In this document: in pieces, positions 52,774-61,889 of the stretch | Numbering within the stretch: position 1 is the stretch's first letter | Layout of the letters: each line of letters starts with the position of its first letter | Assembly (NCBI RefSeq): GCF_000747525.1 | Contig: NZ_CP009278.1 | Span: 1 to 64,000 of the forward strand | Source: Sphingobacterium sp. ML3W | GTDB lineage: Bacteria; Bacteroidota; Bacteroidia; Sphingobacteriales; Sphingobacteriaceae | Reading direction: 5' to 3' | Length of the DNA: 64,000 bases | The notes under the pieces: generated by a model | Database searches by the model: none | What the model was told of the DNA's origin: nothing | What the model saw: the letters and a program-made list of their open reading frames with translations, nothing else | Made by a program: the position numbers and the translations under genes

Positions 52774-54122
52774 CAGTAGCGTCCTAAACGTTGAAAAAAG
52801 TGGCGGTGTTTTGCTATAGCAAAGTTGCTATATTTAAATCGTCAAATTTTAACACACCGCCATGGTAAATTTAAACGTTTTTAGTCAGATTTTATCACTT
52901 ATCGACCGCGAATTATTCAAGGTTTTGGTTGCTAAGCACAAGAGTGACAAACATTGTAAAGGGATCAACAGCTGGACGCATCTTGCTAGCATGTTGTTTT
53001 GCCATTTTTCTTCTGCAGATTCAGTTCGTGATATCAGTAATGGCTTACGTAGTACGACTGGTAATTTGAACCATTTAGGTGTTGGTAGAGCACCCAGCAA
53101 GTCCAATATTTCCTATATCAACAAGCACCGCACCCATGAACTCTTTAAAGATCTGTACTTTTCGCTATTAGATAAGCTATGGCAAAAGGATACCCATTTG
53201 CGCAAAGATCTAACGCAATTAAAGCGCAAGGTTTATCTGATGGATGCCAGTATCATCCCTTTATGTTTATCTGTATTTGACTGGGCTAAATTTAGAAGCA
53301 CCAAAGGTGCTGTAAAACTGCACACTGTGCTGGATTATGATGGATGTCTTCCTGTTTTCATGCAGATTACAGACGGGAAAGTTCATGAAAGCCAGCGTGC
53401 GGGTAGCTATAGTTTTTCCAAAGGAAGCGTTGTAGTGGTGGATAGAGGTTATGTGGATTACAACTGGCTCGGGGATTTGGACAGCAGAGGTTGTTATTTT
53501 GTTACCAGGAGTAAAACTAACATGAAGTACAACGTTATCAAGTCATACCAGAGTGAAGCACTCCTTGAAAAGGGAATCATTAAAGATGAGATCATTGAGC
53601 TTTCTGGTCCATCAGCAGATAGATACAACTCTAAACCATTACGCTTGATTCACTTTTGGGACAGCAGCACAGACAACCAGTACCACTTTCTGACAAATAA
53701 TATCCAATGGAAGGCATCACTAGTAGCTAACATTTATAAACAGCGATGGCAGATCGAGATTTTCTTCAAGCATCTGAAGCAACGCTTAAAAATATCATCT
53801 TTTGTGGGTACTTCTGAAAATGCGGTCATGATCCAAATATGGACTTCGTTGATTGGAATATTACTGCTCAAATACCTTCAGAAGAAGGCTAAATACGATT
53901 GGAATCTGTCTAACTTGGTCGGGTTTATCAGGATGAATATATTCGTGAAAATAAATATATGGCAATGGATAGATGATCCTTTTATCAGGCCACCAGTTAA
54001 GGGTAAAAATGGACAGCTACAGATATTCTCAGACTAAAAAATAGGGTCAAAATTGAAATTATCTAAAAATAGATACTGTTTCAAGGGAAACACGCGCCTA
54101 AAATTTATTTAGGACGGAAGTG
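52774..54122 (+). mobile_element. IS4-family insertion sequence, copy C (1349 bp)
   Basis: Appears identical over its length to copy A at 20645-21993, same ends and same orientation. Flanks GTTATTAAAG and ATAAAATATA show no target duplication. With copy A it brackets 30.8 kb of DNA as direct repeats. Confidence 0.93.
52862..54037 (+). CDS. IS4-family transposase (copy C)
   Basis: 391 residues, identical in sequence to the transposase at 20733-21908, including the DDE residues in YLMDASIIPL, VVVDRGYVDY and YKQRWQIEIFFKHLKQ. Identity of two copies 32 kb apart means recent transposition or gene conversion, and both enzymes should be active. The next gene, mobC, starts 273 bases beyond the stop. 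Confidence 0.95.
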   Translation: MVNLNVFSQILSLIDRELFKVLVAKHKSDKHCKGINSWTHLASMLFCHFSSADSVRDISNGLRSTTGNLNHLGVGRAPSKSNISYINKHRTHELFKDLYFSLLDKLWQKDTHLRKDLTQLKRKVYLMDASIIPLCLSVFDWAKFRSTKGAVKLHTVLDYDGCLPVFMQITDGKVHESQRAGSYSFSKGSVVVVDRGYVDYNWLGDLDSRGCYFVTRSKTNMKYNVIKSYQSEALLEKGIIKDEIIELSGPSADRYNSKPLRLIHFWDSSTDNQYHFLTNNIQWKASLVANIYKQRWQIEIFFKHLKQRLKISSFVGTSENAVMIQIWTSLIGILLLKYLQKKAKYDWNLSNLVGFIRMNIFVKINIWQWIDDPFIRPPVKGKNGQLQIFSD

Positions 54123-54310
54123 ATAAAATATATTTTTAAATTTTATTAAAATTAATATTTTATGGACAATGCATTTTACGGGTTTCCGTAAATAGGATAA
54201 ATTTTATTTGCTTAAGCCAAACGCCGCCACCTACCGCCATTGGCTGCCACTTTCCCTAAGCCGATCTTCACAGCTCATAAATTCACGCCCGAACATTAAA
54301 AATTATAATA
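54123..54310. promoter_or_regulatory. upstream region of mobC
   Basis: 188 bases between the IS edge and mobC: first very AT-rich, then GC-richer with CCGCCACCTACCGCCATTGG and the partial palindrome CCATTGG. In intact elements mobB precedes mobC here; no mobB sequence is recognised, so it was removed at the IS junction. Confidence 0.4.
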
Positions 54311-56311
54311 ATGCAGGGAGAAGACGATTTAAGAGGCTTAGCCAAAATAATGGCATTTATGAGAGCGGTCAGTATTCTATTAGTACTGATGCATCTTTAT
54401 TGGTTTTGCTATGGTTTCTTTTTGGAACGTGGCTGGACATTAGAAGTAATCAATAAAATATTAGGCAATTTCCAACGAACAGCTGGTTTGTTTTCGCATA
54501 CCTTATATACCAAAGTTTTTGCAATCGTATTGCTGGCTTTGAGCTGCTTGGGAACTAAAGGCGTAAAGAATGAAAAGATAACTTGGGCGAAAATTTATGT
54601 GACTTTAGGAATTGGATTTGTACTGTTCTTCCTGAACACGCCACTGTTAAAGTTATCGCCGATCATAGGCACATTCTTTTATATACTGACTATCGGCTTA
54701 GGTTATATTGCCTTGATGATGGCTGGTGTTTGGATAAGTAGATTACTGAAAAATAATCTCATGGATGATGTTTTCAATATGGAGAATGAAAGCTTTATGC
54801 AGGAAACCAAATTGATGGAAAATGAATATTCCGTAAACCTGCCGACTAAATTTTGGTATAATAAAAAGGAACACAATGGCTGGATCAATATTGTAAACCC
54901 CTTCAGAGCAACGATTGTTTTGGGAACTCCAGGTTCCGGAAAATCTTATGCCGTCATAAACAACTATATCAAGCAGCACATAGAAAAAGGATTCAGTATG
55001 TACATCTACGATTTTAAGTTCGACGACCTTTCTACTATTGCTTATAATCATTTGTTGAAACATCAGGATAAGTACGCAGTTAAACCGAAATTCTACGTTA
55101 TCAATTTTGACTCCCCACACAAGAGCCATCGTTGCAATCCGCTCAATCCCGATTTCATGACTGACATTTCTGATGCTTACGAAGCAGCCTATACCATAAT
55201 GCTGAATCTAAATAGAAGCTGGATTCAGAAGCAAGGCGATTTCTTTGTAGAATCTCCAATTATCCTTTTAGCGGCTATCATCTGGTTTTTGAAAATTTAC
55301 GAGAATGGTAAGTATTGCACCTTTCCACACGCTATAGAATTGCTGAACAAAAAGTATTCGGATCTATTTACCATCATGACTTCTTATCCCGATTTGGAAA
55401 ACTATTTATCACCCTTTATGGACGCCTGGCAAGGTGGTGCACAAGATCAGTTGCAGGGACAAATTGCTTCGGCTAAAATTCCTTTATCACGAATGATTTC
55501 CCCACAATTGTATTGGGTAATGACAGGAGATGATTTTTCATTGGACATCAATAATCCAAAAGAACCTAAAATACTTTGTGTGGGTAATAATCCCGACCGC
55601 CAAAATATCTATTCCGCAGCACTGGGATTATACAATTCCAGAATTGTAAAGCTTATCAACAAGAAAGGACAACTCAAAAGTTCGGTTATTATAGACGAGT
55701 TACCTACGATTTATTTCAGAGGATTAGACAATTTAATTGCTACAGCACGTAGTAATAAAGTAGCGGTTTGTTTAGGTTTTCAGGATTATTCTCAATTAAT
55801 ACGGGATTATGGAGACAAAGAAGCCAAGGTTATCCAAAATACAGTCGGTAATATTTTCAGTGGTCAGGTAGTCGGTGAAACGGCAAAAAGTCTATCGGAA
55901 CGTTTTGGGAAAGTACTGCAAAAGCGTCAGAGCATATCGATCAACAGAAACGATACATCAACTTCTATTTCCACACAGTTAGACAGCTTGATCCCAGCTT
56001 CCAAAATCTCAACACTCACACAAGGTCTTTTTGTAGGTGCTGTTTCCGATAACTTCGATGAACGTATCGATCAAAAAATCTTTCATGCTGAAATCGTGGT
56101 CGATAATGACAAAGTAGCAACTGAAACCAAAGCTTATCAAAAGATACCAGAAATTTTATCCTTCGTCGATGAAAATGGAGAAGACAATATGAAACAGGAA
56201 ATTGATGACAATTATAAACAGATCAAGCATGACATAGTTCAGATTATTGAAACGGAATTGGAGCGCATTAAGAATGATCCTTACTTACAGCATTTGATGC
56301 AGCAAGGGTAA
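54311..56311 (+). CDS. mobC: type IV coupling protein MobC (VirD4/TraG-like)
   Basis: 666 residues. The N-terminal ~150 hold four transmembrane helices (ILLVLMHLYWFCYGFFL; VFAIVLLALSCLG; IYVTLGIGFVLFFL; FFYILTIGLGYIALMMAGVW), then the cytoplasmic P-loop ATPase: Walker A LGTPGSGKSYAV (near residue 205), Walker B SSVIIDELPTIYF (near 460) and the TARSNKVAVCLGFQD region. It links the relaxosome to the mating channel in Bacteroidota conjugative and mobilizable elements. Here it is an orphan: relaxase and mobA/mobB are absent and no tra genes follow. Intact coding sequence. Confidence 0.9.
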   Translation: MQGEDDLRGLAKIMAFMRAVSILLVLMHLYWFCYGFFLERGWTLEVINKILGNFQRTAGLFSHTLYTKVFAIVLLALSCLGTKGVKNEKITWAKIYVTLGIGFVLFFLNTPLLKLSPIIGTFFYILTIGLGYIALMMAGVWISRLLKNNLMDDVFNMENESFMQETKLMENEYSVNLPTKFWYNKKEHNGWINIVNPFRATIVLGTPGSGKSYAVINNYIKQHIEKGFSMYIYDFKFDDLSTIAYNHLLKHQDKYAVKPKFYVINFDSPHKSHRCNPLNPDFMTDISDAYEAAYTIMLNLNRSWIQKQGDFFVESPIILLAAIIWFLKIYENGKYCTFPHAIELLNKKYSDLFTIMTSYPDLENYLSPFMDAWQGGAQDQLQGQIASAKIPLSRMISPQLYWVMTGDDFSLDINNPKEPKILCVGNNPDRQNIYSAALGLYNSRIVKLINKKGQLKSSVIIDELPTIYFRGLDNLIATARSNKVAVCLGFQDYSQLIRDYGDKEAKVIQNTVGNIFSGQVVGETAKSLSERFGKVLQKRQSISINRNDTSTSISTQLDSLIPASKISTLTQGLFVGAVSDNFDERIDQKIFHAEIVVDNDKVATETKAYQKIPEILSFVDENGEDNMKQEIDDNYKQIKHDIVQIIETELERIKNDPYLQHLMQQG

Positions 56312-56374
56312 TTTAAAATCCTATATAAGGATGAATATGTTGCGGATGTTATTCTTAAGAAAATGATGTTTCTA

Positions 56375-56506
56375 TTAATATGAACTATCTTTGATGGTAT
56401 CAATTTTCCACTCAACCAATTGGATATAAGGCGCTTTATTTTGAGCTTTTTTATAGAATACCGTTGTGCCTTTGTATTTTACCAAAATGATTGGATTAAT
56501 CAACAT
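56375..56506 (-). CDS. 43-codon hypothetical frame, probably a gene remnant
   Basis: Reads NPIILVKYKGTTVFYKKAQN and then APYIQLVEWKIDTIKDSSY before the stop, a protein-like sequence with no recognised family. The frame continues eight residues upstream of the Met before a stop, suggesting the C-terminal end of a lost gene. It is convergent with mobC. Confidence 0.3.
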   Translation of the reverse strand: MLINPIILVKYKGTTVFYKKAQNKAPYIQLVEWKIDTIKDSSY

Positions 56507-56640
56507 AAGTATGTTAAGTTTTATCTTATCCTAGTTTTTATTTTAGCTATACACTTCGTTGCTTGATAAGCATCGTTCATTACTTGGATGTTAGCTTTGT
56601 ATAATTCACTGCTCAATAAAGTAAATGGTTATTTATATTT

Positions 56641-56757
56641 ATGCGAATGTTTGTGAGTCAACCAAATTATGAAAGGACTCTTAAAAAGGAGGTGGAAGAC
56701 GTTATACTATCTCTAAAAAATATTCCATCTTATTCTGGTAAATTTAATGGTCTATAA
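56641..56757 (+). pseudogene. short remnant, possibly of an ADP-ribosyltransferase-type toxin
   Basis: 38 codons: NYERTLKKEVEDVILSL then KNIPSYSGKFNGL. The pattern 'helix, then L..P.Y.G..' resembles the lead-in to the catalytic strand of ART-type toxins (LPSYEGVVYRG style), but the decisive Arg and later motifs are absent. Very short, so only a suggestion. It precedes two orphan genes with immunity-like character. Confidence 0.22.
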
Positions 56758-56796
56758 ATTAACGTTCTAAAACCATTTACAAGTGAAAATTCAAAA

Positions 56797-57690
56797 ATGA
56801 ACTCAGAGAAAATAATTGAACAGGCACAGATATTAATCGAAAATGGAAAACAAGATTTTACCAACAAAACGAACTATGAAAAATATCGTTGGTTTGACAA
56901 TGAATATTATGTCTTGTACTCTGATGCAATAGAACTTCTATTAGAAAATGGTTTTGTGAAAAGTATTAACCCGAAAATACAGGATGCATATTTTGAATTA
57001 ATTCCTGAACCAGAAATTTTTACTAAAAATAAGGTTCAGCTTGATAATCTTTTCTCAAATTATGATTTATTAAGAATTTCATCTGCAAAACATTTTAGCA
57101 AGTTAGCTCGAGATGAAGGGAGTGTCTATAGAGGATTCTTTTTTAAATATGCAAAAACTTTTGAAATGCTTTTTCCTGCGTTGAAAGATGAAAACTTAAA
57201 GGTTGTAAGGGATGTTATTGTAACATTAGGTTGTGCTTATAACCGTTATTTCAAAGACCCACGCATTGAAAAAGAGTTATATAAATTTTATAATCATAAG
57301 GATAAAGAAATTCTGACTTTTGCTATTATTTGGACATCAGGTATTGAAAAAACGGAAAAATTTGAATTCATTTTTCCATTATTTAAAAACAAACAGACTA
57401 CAAAAACTTTAGAAGCTTTATGCTTACATTTTAGAGACAGTACATCAACTCAAATAAAGAAAAAAGCAATACCAATATTGATTCAGTGTTTGGAAAGAAA
57501 ATTGACTGATTCAGCTAAAAACAACGTAGTTAGAACGATTATACGTTTGCTGGACGAAAATACAGTTGAAGTTTTTAACACGAACATCAATCTTAATAAC
57601 AATATTGAAATGAAATCTCTTTTTGTTAAGGAAATAAATTTCACTTGTTTACAAGACAAAAAAGAGTATTTAACTAACAAAATTCTGTAA
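56797..57690 (+). CDS. hypothetical helical-repeat protein
   Basis: 297 residues, soluble, no signal peptide. The middle and end consist of regularly spaced helices (FEMLFPALKDENLKVVRDVIVTLG, FIFPLFKNKQTTKTLEALCLHF, KKKAIPILIQCLERKL) that look like HEAT/ARM-type repeats. No family name is recognised. Its isolation between a conjugation gene and other orphan cargo, and the soluble helical-repeat form, are compatible with an immunity or antitoxin role, but nothing in the sequence proves it. Intact frame with plausible codon use. Confidence 0.65.
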   Translation: MNSEKIIEQAQILIENGKQDFTNKTNYEKYRWFDNEYYVLYSDAIELLLENGFVKSINPKIQDAYFELIPEPEIFTKNKVQLDNLFSNYDLLRISSAKHFSKLARDEGSVYRGFFFKYAKTFEMLFPALKDENLKVVRDVIVTLGCAYNRYFKDPRIEKELYKFYNHKDKEILTFAIIWTSGIEKTEKFEFIFPLFKNKQTTKTLEALCLHFRDSTSTQIKKKAIPILIQCLERKLTDSAKNNVVRTIIRLLDENTVEVFNTNINLNNNIEMKSLFVKEINFTCLQDKKEYLTNKIL

Positions 57691-57893
57691 ATTACGATAG
57701 CAAGCAATTAAGTAAAATCCTGATAATTGCTCGTAGATGGGACTCAAAACGAATACAAAAAATGAGATTATTTCCTGATGCTATTAAACCTAGGATTGAC
57801 TAGCTTTTTCTAAATATAGTGGATAAGCAACGAATAGTAGATTCTCTTTGGGTAATGTTATTATTACATAAAGCAGTATAAAAATGAGGTATT

Positions 57894-58187
57894 ATGATTG
57901 ATTATATTCTAGAATTAAAGGGCGATAAAACGGTGCACAGATGGCAAGATAAAGATGGGAATTCGTACGGATTACGTATTCTAGGTCGAGGCCAAAATTT
58001 ATTTTTTCAAGAAAATAAAAACGTGCTCCTGTGTGAGATTGATGCTGAACACGCAGTTATATATGTAAAATCAATAAAAAATTGGGAAGGAAATAAAAAG
58101 ATGAATGCAGAAGAAAGGATGCGAGTAATCACGCTAATTGAAAAATATTATAAAGAGATCTACAATCCCAGTGTTGAACTTCGCTAG
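57894..58187 (+). CDS. small hypothetical protein, Imm74-like
   Basis: 97 residues. The C-terminal half (HAVIYVKSIKNWEG, then NAEERMRVITLIEKYYKE) resembles the 'SIKNW..P...T..EK..II' end of the Imm74 immunity family of polymorphic toxin systems; the N-terminal half is a beta-rich 'YILELKGDKTVHRW' segment. It stands alone with 106 bases before the response regulator gene. The resemblance is by memory and partial, so the immunity role is tentative; a toxin partner is not seen. Confidence 0.5.
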   Translation: MIDYILELKGDKTVHRWQDKDGNSYGLRILGRGQNLFFQENKNVLLCEIDAEHAVIYVKSIKNWEGNKKMNAEERMRVITLIEKYYKEIYNPSVELR

Positions 58188-58292
58188 TGAATTGCGTGTT
58201 TTTTTATATATTTACAAGAGCCGATCAAGAAATAGATTCCTAAATTTTTATACTGATCGTAACAAAATCAAAAGTTAAACATATTTAGTAAA

Positions 58293-59018
58293 ATGGCTAG
58301 GATTTTTATAGTTGAGGATGAAGCGACAATACGTGAGGAGTTAATATTTCTTGTCGGGGCTCGTGCTGAAGATCAAATTGTAGGTGCTTGCGGTTCCATA
58401 CGAGAAGCCATATTGTTACTCCCTTCGGCTATTCCAGATATTGTACTTATGGACATTGAATTGTCTGATGGACAAAGTTTCGAAATTATTAAAAAACTAC
58501 CTGCCACACCATTTCAAGTGATTTTTATAACTGCTTATGAGCATTATGCAATACGAGCAATCAAAGCTGGAGCACTGGATTACTTATTGAAACCTGTAAA
58601 GCAAACACAAATTTATGAAGCTTTAGATAGAGCCAAGAAGATCCCTAATGTTTTGAACGCCATACAGAAGGAAATTCTATTGGATAAAAAATCGACGATG
58701 CTGGTATTGAGAACACTCAGTGAGACGTTTTTCGTTCGGCACTCAGATATTTTATATTGTAAGGGAGATGGTGGATATACCACCTTCTTTCTTGAAGATG
58801 GTAGAGAGATAACAACAAGTAATACACTTAAGGAATATGAGATGCTATTACCGGAAGCCTTATTCCTAAGAGTGCACAAATCTTACTTGATCCGGCTAAA
58901 CCTCATCATTTCTTATCATCATGATGGTTTTGTTATATTAAAAGATGGTACGCGGATTCCAGTTTCCACTCGTAAGAAAGACTTGCTTATGCAGAAAATG
59001 ACAATTAACCATGTTTGA
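58293..59018 (+). CDS. LytTR-family response regulator
   Basis: 241 residues: receiver domain (about 1-120) with acidic pocket E8/D9, phospho-acceptor Asp54 in IVLMDIEL, Thr in IFITAYEH and Lys in DYLLKPVK, then a LytTR DNA-binding domain (about 140-238: FFVRHSDILYCKGDGGYTTF, FLRVHKSYLIRLN, IPVSTRKK). Its stop overlaps the following histidine kinase start by 8 bases, so the two are made together. LytTR regulators bind direct repeats and in Bacteroidota often control adjacent genes. Target genes may be the membrane protein, serine hydrolase and secreted protein downstream. Confidence 0.94.
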   Translation: MARIFIVEDEATIREELIFLVGARAEDQIVGACGSIREAILLLPSAIPDIVLMDIELSDGQSFEIIKKLPATPFQVIFITAYEHYAIRAIKAGALDYLLKPVKQTQIYEALDRAKKIPNVLNAIQKEILLDKKSTMLVLRTLSETFFVRHSDILYCKGDGGYTTFFLEDGREITTSNTLKEYEMLLPEALFLRVHKSYLIRLNLIISYHHDGFVILKDGTRIPVSTRKKDLLMQKMTINHV

Positions 59019-60921
59019 TAAGTACAATCGATATAGAAGGTTACTTTTTTTTAGTTTTATATTAATATCCTTTGTTAACTGCAGACAAAAACCATCAGAT
59101 GTTAATGGGCAAATCAATATAGATAGCTTGTTCAACCGAGTAAAAATCAGTAAACAGCCGGGAGAAGAAGTATCGCACTTAAAACAACTTACCAAAATCC
59201 ATCATCTCGATAGTACAATCCTTAGTCAAATTTATTTTTATTTAAGTTATGATTTGCATGCGGATAAGCAAGATTCGGCATCAATCGAAGCAATTAAAAA
59301 GTCTCTCGATGTATTACCTTTATCTCAGAAGAATGGGCTTCAGGCTGCTATCAGTTCTTATTGGATAGGGTATTTAGAAGAAAAAAAAGAACATTATTAT
59401 GCCGCAACCTATTATTACACTCAGGCTGCACATCTCATTGACCAGGGGAACCTACGTCTTCATTTTCCCAAATCTTCTTCTCATATTTTGTTTTTTGCGG
59501 CAGAATTAAACAGGCATAATAACAGACCTGAACTAGCAGCGAGGTTTGCACGAAAATCGATTGAATTATTAAACGGAGATACATCTGCAGTTGCAAAAGA
59601 CTTGTCTGTAGCTGCCAACTTGATTCTATCAATGGGGCACTCAGACAATAATGGTCTAACAAATGATTCTGTACGATTATATTTAAATAGAGCTTTCAGA
59701 ATAAAAGAACAAACGAAACGGGCTAGTCTCGATTACAATTACAATTTAGCAAAAGCACAGATATTTTATGATAGTAAAAAATGGGATTCTGCACTTTATT
59801 ACCAATTAGAAGCGCATAAATCAGATACAACCAACGCATTTGGGAATTACAATAACCTACTCGGGCTTTATATCAATATGAATCGCCTATCAGATGCACA
59901 TAAAGCAGAACAGGAAGTTACTAAAAGACTCCATGAGGCTGATGCGGACGATTATCTTATTTATTTGGAAAATAAAATTGCTTTTGCTATTGCTCGCGGT
60001 GATTATAAAACAGCACAATCAGGATTTAAAGAATATATTCGAAAAAGAAAAGACCGGGAGGAGAATGAAAATCGAAAGGCCACGAACGAAATATCTTCTT
60101 TGTATAAAATGATTCAAAAGGATCAACAGATCGGAACATTAACTGAAAATATTGATAATGTAACAACTCAATTGAACTTTAATAAGCTTTGGCTCCTTAT
60201 TATTGTACTTTTTTCACTTTTGTTGTTGATCGTATTATTGTTGTTGATATTGGATCTAAGAAGAAAAAAATTGCTAGCTGAAAACAGACGCGTATCAGAT
60301 TTGAATAGTAAATTAGAACTGGAACAGCGATTACTGAGAAGTCAAATGGATCCTCATTTTATTTTCAATTGCCTTGCTGGTATCCGTGCTTTAGTTCGTA
60401 AAGAACAAATTCAAGACACATTGATTTATCTGGATTTATTCTCGGTCTTAATGCGCGAAAAACTTACTGCAGCCAATGAACGAGATATTGACCTCAAATC
60501 TGAAATTGGTTTTTTGGAAAATTACTTACAGTTGCAGCAAATCCGATTGCCCGGTAAATTCGACTACGTATTTGAGTTGGCTGACGATGTCACTGATATG
60601 ATTGATGAAATCGAGATACCAGCAATGCTTATCCAGCCATTTTTGGAGAATGCAATCTTACATGGATTTAAAAGTGTTACTTACAAAGGTCATATCAGAA
60701 TCACCATCACAGTTCATAATGAGCTCTTAACAGTGACCATCCTTGACAATGGATGTGGGATAGGTGCCAAAAATATTCAGACTCATACTTCTCGCGCTAC
60801 TCAGATTGTGCGTGAGAGGATACAGTTTTTACAGACTGCAAGTTATAGCATGGCTAGTTTATCAATTGGTCCTATCGAAAATGCATCAGGAACAATTGTT
60901 ATATTACAGATCCCAGTGTGA
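59011..60921 (+). CDS. TPR-containing sensor histidine kinase (LytS/HisKA_7-like)
   Basis: 636 residues. An N-terminal lipobox-like hydrophobic segment (FFSFILISFVNC, about 12-24) suggests export of the sensor region. TPR-like helices fill about 60-350, one transmembrane helix lies at about 393-420 (LWLLIIVLFSLLLLIVLLLLILDL, of which LLLLIVLLLL is the core), followed by a coiled linker. The kinase core has the phospho-acceptor His449 in QMDPHFIFNC, N-box IQPFLENAILHGF (near 550) and G-box DNGCGIG. It pairs with the LytTR regulator just upstream (8-base overlap). The external signal is unknown. Confidence 0.92.
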   Translation: MFDKYNRYRRLLFFSFILISFVNCRQKPSDVNGQINIDSLFNRVKISKQPGEEVSHLKQLTKIHHLDSTILSQIYFYLSYDLHADKQDSASIEAIKKSLDVLPLSQKNGLQAAISSYWIGYLEEKKEHYYAATYYYTQAAHLIDQGNLRLHFPKSSSHILFFAAELNRHNNRPELAARFARKSIELLNGDTSAVAKDLSVAANLILSMGHSDNNGLTNDSVRLYLNRAFRIKEQTKRASLDYNYNLAKAQIFYDSKKWDSALYYQLEAHKSDTTNAFGNYNNLLGLYINMNRLSDAHKAEQEVTKRLHEADADDYLIYLENKIAFAIARGDYKTAQSGFKEYIRKRKDREENENRKATNEISSLYKMIQKDQQIGTLTENIDNVTTQLNFNKLWLLIIVLFSLLLLIVLLLLILDLRRKKLLAENRRVSDLNSKLELEQRLLRSQMDPHFIFNCLAGIRALVRKEQIQDTLIYLDLFSVLMREKLTAANERDIDLKSEIGFLENYLQLQQIRLPGKFDYVFELADDVTDMIDEIEIPAMLIQPFLENAILHGFKSVTYKGHIRITITVHNELLTVTILDNGCGIGAKNIQTHTSRATQIVRERIQFLQTASYSMASLSIGPIENASGTIVILQIPV

Positions 60922-61071
60922 CCTGAGAGTTACTATTTTAATATAGTATTTAGTCTGGCTTTCTTAAATATAGCGCTTATTGATTAAAATGGCACACTGC
61001 TTTATCGCCTTTGCTATATCAGATTTAATTTCTTTTATTTACTTAAAGCTGATTATGGAGAAAGAAATACT

Positions 61072-61155
61072 ATGGATAAGAAAGTTGGAGTAAATAAATA
61101 TAATCTGATGCACAAAGTAGTCTTTAGCATAGTAGCGATACTATTAATATCATAA
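61072..61155 (+). CDS. 27-residue single-helix peptide, doubtful
   Basis: MDKKVGVNKYNLMHKVV is followed by a hydrophobic run FSIVAILLIS and stop, 6 bases before the next ATG. It could be a leader or the N-terminal scrap of a membrane protein. No ribosome-binding site stands out, so confidence is low. Confidence 0.2.
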   Translation: MDKKVGVNKYNLMHKVVFSIVAILLIS

Positions 61156-61161
61156 ATAATT

Positions 61162-61728
61162 ATGAAACGCTTATTCAGAAAATTAGGGTTCATTATCAGT
61201 TTGCTGTTAGGTTTAGTTATACTTTTTGTTGCATTGATTTTTTGTATCTTCCTTTGGGGTAATTACACCATGAAGAAAGAGCTTGTTTATTACCAAAAAG
61301 AAGTTTGTGACAGCATTAAAATCATCAAGGAAGAAATTGATTTCCGTGTTGTGAATTTTAAGCCAAACGAAGTAAAGTTTATAGAATTTTATCTGATTCG
61401 GTATGGGAAATTACACAAAACATCCTCCAGATTTCTTGAAAAAGAATTACTAGATGATGAGCAGATCATCCTACCTTTTAATTTTCAACGTCTGGACACC
61501 ATCGTCGTATTAGTTGGAAACCGTTACTATCTGCTCTCAGGGTTCGACTATGAAGCGAGATATCAGCATTACGGGATGACTGGCCCTATAGGCGATTGTG
61601 AGTGCCAATTTACAGGCATTAAAAAGATGAATAATAAAATTCCAAACTACCAACCTATTTATCTTTACAAAGAAGATGGAATTACTAACTATATACTGCC
61701 CGAGAATGAAAACATAGGTAATAAATAG
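61162..61728 (+). CDS. hypothetical membrane-anchored protein
   Basis: 188 residues: a basic N-terminus, one long transmembrane helix (about 9-33: LGFIISLLLGLVILFVALIFCIF, core LLLGLVILFVALIF), then a ~150-residue extracytoplasmic domain with mixed alpha/beta character (FKPNEVKFIEFYLIRYG; DTIVVLVGNRYYLLSGFDY) and CECQ. No family is recognised. It follows the two-component system on the same strand. A role as a signalling partner is possible, but the sequence does not show it. Confidence 0.6.
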   Translation: MKRLFRKLGFIISLLLGLVILFVALIFCIFLWGNYTMKKELVYYQKEVCDSIKIIKEEIDFRVVNFKPNEVKFIEFYLIRYGKLHKTSSRFLEKELLDDEQIILPFNFQRLDTIVVLVGNRYYLLSGFDYEARYQHYGMTGPIGDCECQFTGIKKMNNKIPNYQPIYLYKEDGITNYILPENENIGNK

Positions 61729-61732
61729 AGAG

Positions 61733-61880
61733 GTAGTGGTACATTCTCTACGAAAAGAACTCATCTGCTTCCCCGAATTTTTTTCTTTCTCAAGATTGTC
61801 TGAATATGTAAAAATCGTATCCTCTAACGATGGACGAACCAAATTATACAGTTCGGAACTTCCTATTGATGGCAGTCGGC
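61733..61880 (+). pseudogene. internal fragment duplicated from the gene at 63521
   Basis: Codes VHSLRKELICFPEFFSFSRLSEYVKIV then SSNDGRTKLYSSELPIDGSR, nearly the same as residues about 63-112 of the protein starting at 63521 (VHSLRKELICFPETFSFSFPRLSEY...). Nucleotide similarity is high from 61735 to about 61875, then ends. Neither the start nor the remainder of the gene is present, so it is a broken copy. The single frame 61736-62020 joining it to the next fragment is accidental. Confidence 0.75.
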
Positions 61881-61889
61881 TAGGTAAGA

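Noticed and set aside
20645..54122. A bona fide composite transposon made of IS copies A and C
   Set aside because: No shared target duplication at the outer ends, and both left neighbours are truncated genes; direct-repeat recombination remains possible, but a single transposition event is not supported.
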